Assembly (NCBI GenBank): GCA_021443405.1
Contig: JABUUA010000078.1
Location: 1-7,684 of the forward strand
Length of the DNA: 7,684 bases
Origin: Bacteroidaceae bacterium
GTDB lineage: Bacteria > Bacteroidota > Bacteroidia > Bacteroidales > Bacteroidaceae
Direction: 5' to 3'
The position numbers and the translations under genes are program-made. Positions 6,484 to 7,684 of this stretch are shown in pieces. The first letter of the stretch is position 1; the number at the start of each line of letters is the position of its first letter. The notes under the pieces are model-generated. The model had not been told where the DNA came from and searched no databases. It was given only the letters and a program-made list of their open reading frames with translations.

Positions 6484-6963
6484 ATGGCAGAAGAACTACG
6501 GATTGCACAGGGAACGAAAGCAGAGAAATACGAAGCACTATTGCCTCAGATAGCCGCCGTGATGGCCGACGAGCCAGACCTCATCGCTCGCATGGCGAAC
6601 GCTGCGGCCATGCTGCACGAGACGTTCGGATGGTGGTGGACGGGCTGGTACCGAGTAGTGGACAACGTGTTGGTATTGGGACCCTTCCAAGGACCATTAG
6701 CGTGCACGCGCATCAGCAAAGGGCGCGGTGTGTGCGGCACGGCGTGGGCTGAGGAACGCACCATGGTGGTTCCCGATGTGGAGCAGTTCCCGGGACACAT
6801 CGCCTGCAGCAGCGCCTCGCGTTCCGAGATTGTAGTGCCCGTGTTCGACGCTCATCAGCAGGTAATGGCCGTGCTCGACGTGGACAGCGCCGAACTCAGC
6901 ACCTTCGACGCGACGGACGCCCGTTATCTGGAGGAGGTGGTGCGGCTGGTGGCTCTCAACTGA
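6484..6963 (+). CDS. msrC: Free methionine-(R)-sulfoxide reductase (fRMsr, GAF domain)
   Basis: The enzyme reduces free L-methionine-(R)-S-oxide in the cytoplasm, with thioredoxin-type reductants as electron donors, as part of oxidative-damage repair. The 159 residues form a single GAF domain of the usual fRMsr length. The three family cysteines are present at C74 (GPFQGPLACTRI), C84 (GRGVCGTAW) and C108 (FPGHIACSSASRSEIVVP); their spacing of 10 and 24 residues is the same as C84/C94/C118 of the E. coli enzyme. The WWTGWYRV segment (51-58) and LDVDSAELSTFDATDARYLE (131-150) also fit. I chose the ATG at 6484 because a TTG eight codons upstream adds only residues of low quality and lies inside the proposed promoter. 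It is a housekeeping-type gene and probably not functionally part of the DUF2589 cluster upstream. Confidence 0.92.
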   Translation: MAEELRIAQGTKAEKYEALLPQIAAVMADEPDLIARMANAAAMLHETFGWWWTGWYRVVDNVLVLGPFQGPLACTRISKGRGVCGTAWAEERTMVVPDVEQFPGHIACSSASRSEIVVPVFDAHQQVMAVLDVDSAELSTFDATDARYLEEVVRLVALN

Positions 6964-6990
6964 GGGAAATGGTGCAGATTTTCGAGGCTG

Positions 6991-7512
6991 TTACTTGGCG
7001 CAATATTCGTCATAGAGGTCTGTCATCGCGTCCTCAAAGCCCCATCCGCAATGTTTTGACCACAGCACACACTGGTGAAGGCGCAGGCGGAACGCGGGTA
7101 GCAAAGCATGAACGGTCACAAATTTCAGTGTCCGCTCAAAGTTGCGTTCGACTGCATCGTAATATTGTTCCCACATATCGCCATAGTCAAAAGTAAACTG
7201 CGTGGCGTATTCCATGTACGAAACCATCAGTTCCGCCATGTTCTCTGGCGCTGGTTTCAACTTGCTAAAATCAGAGATGGCCTTTCTGCACACACTGAAC
7301 CGCGTCTTGGGTTCCCACAACGTTTTGGTTGGATAAAACTCTTCTTTGATGATGCGCCGGTAACTCTCCAGCATGGCACATTCGTCAGGTTCGAGGTAAT
7401 ATTCCAGATATTCCTTGGCCTCTTTCTTGGCATCGTATAGTTCCATCACCAGGTTGATGACCTCGTCTTTCGGCATTTCTTTCAGCAACTTCTTTAACTT
7501 TGCTTTTGACAT
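6991..7512 (-). CDS. DUF6155-like conserved hypothetical protein
   Basis: This protein of 173 residues has an N-terminus (MSKAKLKKLLKEMPKDEVIN) followed by MELYDAKKEAKEYLEYYLEP, which resembles my recollection of the DUF6155 family: a small, helical, soluble protein of unknown function. The rest is predicted all-helical with many aromatics (YMEYATQFTFDYGDMWEQYY) and has no catalytic motif, signal peptide or membrane segment that I can see. I start it at the ATG at 7512 rather than a TTG five codons upstream, because MSK-KLKK is the typical opening of such proteins and a promoter lies just upstream. It converges with the fRMsr gene, with only 27 bases between the two stops and no clear terminator between them. 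It is transcribed from its own promoter and is not part of the plus-strand gene run. Confidence 0.85.
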   Translation of the reverse strand: MSKAKLKKLLKEMPKDEVINLVMELYDAKKEAKEYLEYYLEPDECAMLESYRRIIKEEFYPTKTLWEPKTRFSVCRKAISDFSKLKPAPENMAELMVSYMEYATQFTFDYGDMWEQYYDAVERNFERTLKFVTVHALLPAFRLRLHQCVLWSKHCGWGFEDAMTDLYDEYCAK

Positions 7513-7515
7513 ATC

Positions 7516-7540
7516 GGGGCAAAACAATTGAGTTTACCCC
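7516..7540. repeat. Imperfect inverted repeat at the start of the DUF6155-like transcript
   Basis: Arms GGGGcAAA (7516-7523) and TTTaCCCC (7533-7540) can pair over seven base pairs with one mismatch and a nine-base loop. The element lies between the minus-strand -7 box (7542-7549) and the ATG at 7512, overlapping the expected transcription start and leader. It could be an operator or a leader hairpin; it may also be chance. Confidence 0.4.
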
Positions 7541-7541
7541 G

Positions 7542-7574
7542 TAAAGTTACAAATAAGCACGCAGAAATGCAAAA
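7542..7574 (-). promoter_or_regulatory. Bacteroidota-type promoter for the DUF6155-like gene
   Basis: Read on the minus strand, TTTTG (7574-7570) is followed after 20 bases by TAACTTTA (7549-7542). This fits the -33 TTTG / -7 TAnnTTTG pattern with one mismatch in the last base. A transcript would begin near 7535, leaving a leader of roughly 20-25 bases before the ATG at 7512. Confidence 0.65.
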
Positions 7575-7587
7575 TATAATGGTTGTT

Positions 7588-7621
7588 CTTGCAGGTGGTT
7601 GGCATTTATTTGTTATCTTTG
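7588..7621 (+). promoter_or_regulatory. Bacteroidota-type promoter for the gene starting at 7655
   Basis: TATCTTTG at 7614-7621 is a perfect -7 element (TAnnTTTG). The best -33 candidate is CTTG at 7588-7591, with a slightly long spacer of 22 bases. The expected transcript starts near 7628 and gives a short leader of about 27 bases. Together with the minus-strand promoter at 7542-7574 it makes this a divergent promoter region; the two -33 boxes are only 13 bases apart. Confidence 0.75.
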
Positions 7622-7654
7622 TGTACAAATACTCATAAATCAAACAACCTACCC

Positions 7655-7684
7655 ATGAAAAAAATCTTATTCGCCGTTGCTTGT
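7655..7684 (+). CDS. Start of an exported or membrane protein, cut by the window end
   Basis: Only ten codons are visible: MKKILFAVAC. A Met-Lys-Lys start followed by hydrophobic residues is typical of a Sec signal peptide or a first membrane helix. The Cys at residue 10 is probably too close to the start to be a lipoprotein cysteine, so the hydrophobic stretch most likely continues. The start is supported by the promoter at 7588-7621 and by an AT-rich leader with no Shine-Dalgarno sequence. The product cannot be named. Confidence 0.7.
   Translation, partial: MKKILFAVAC

Noticed and set aside
7513..7527. TTG start five codons upstream for the DUF6155-like gene.
   Set aside because: The extra residues (MFCPD) do not fit the family opening, and this stretch lies inside the leader with the inverted repeat.
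1..7684. CRISPR array, tRNA, rRNA, insertion sequence or diversity-generating retroelement template.
   Set aside because: I found no regularly spaced short repeats, no tRNA-like cloverleaf, no transposase or reverse transcriptase and no template/variable repeat pair in the window.

Overview
The window most likely comes from the chromosome of a Bacteroidota species, probably a Prevotella-like member of the Bacteroidales. The reasons are: promoter elements of the TTTG / TAnnTTTG type and no Shine-Dalgarno sequences, with AT-rich leaders before the starts instead; an fRMsr gene beside a gene that reads like the DUF6155 family; and a moderate GC content. The genus is an inference.

Positions 1-6417 are one tightly packed plus-strand gene run with gaps of 12-40 bases, whose start lies upstream of the window. 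It holds seven genes: the 3' end of a DUF2589-type gene carrying an extra C-terminal module; two small DUF2589-like genes, the second strongly diverged; a 71-residue zinc-ribbon protein; a 1033-residue protein that joins an N-terminal DUF2589 domain to at least eleven beta-rich repeats of 65-73 residues; a free-standing canonical DUF2589 protein; and a GH108-type muramidase with a long, unrecognised N-terminal region. Five of the seven genes therefore carry the same domain of unknown function, each with a different decoration. None of the six genes with a visible N-terminus has a signal peptide or a membrane segment.

Positions 6418-7512 hold two ordinary genes that converge: a free methionine-(R)-sulfoxide reductase (fRMsr, plus strand) and a DUF6155-like gene (minus strand). 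Positions 7513-7654 are a divergent promoter region with recognisable Bacteroidota promoters on both strands. A new plus-strand gene with a signal-peptide-like start begins at 7655 and runs off the window.

The part worth attention is the DUF2589 / repeat protein / zinc ribbon / muramidase operon. It looks like a multi-subunit apparatus built from paralogous subunits, one of them with a long fibre-like extension, together with a cell-wall-cutting enzyme. What it does cannot be read from the sequence; assembly, extrusion or release through the cell wall is an inference.
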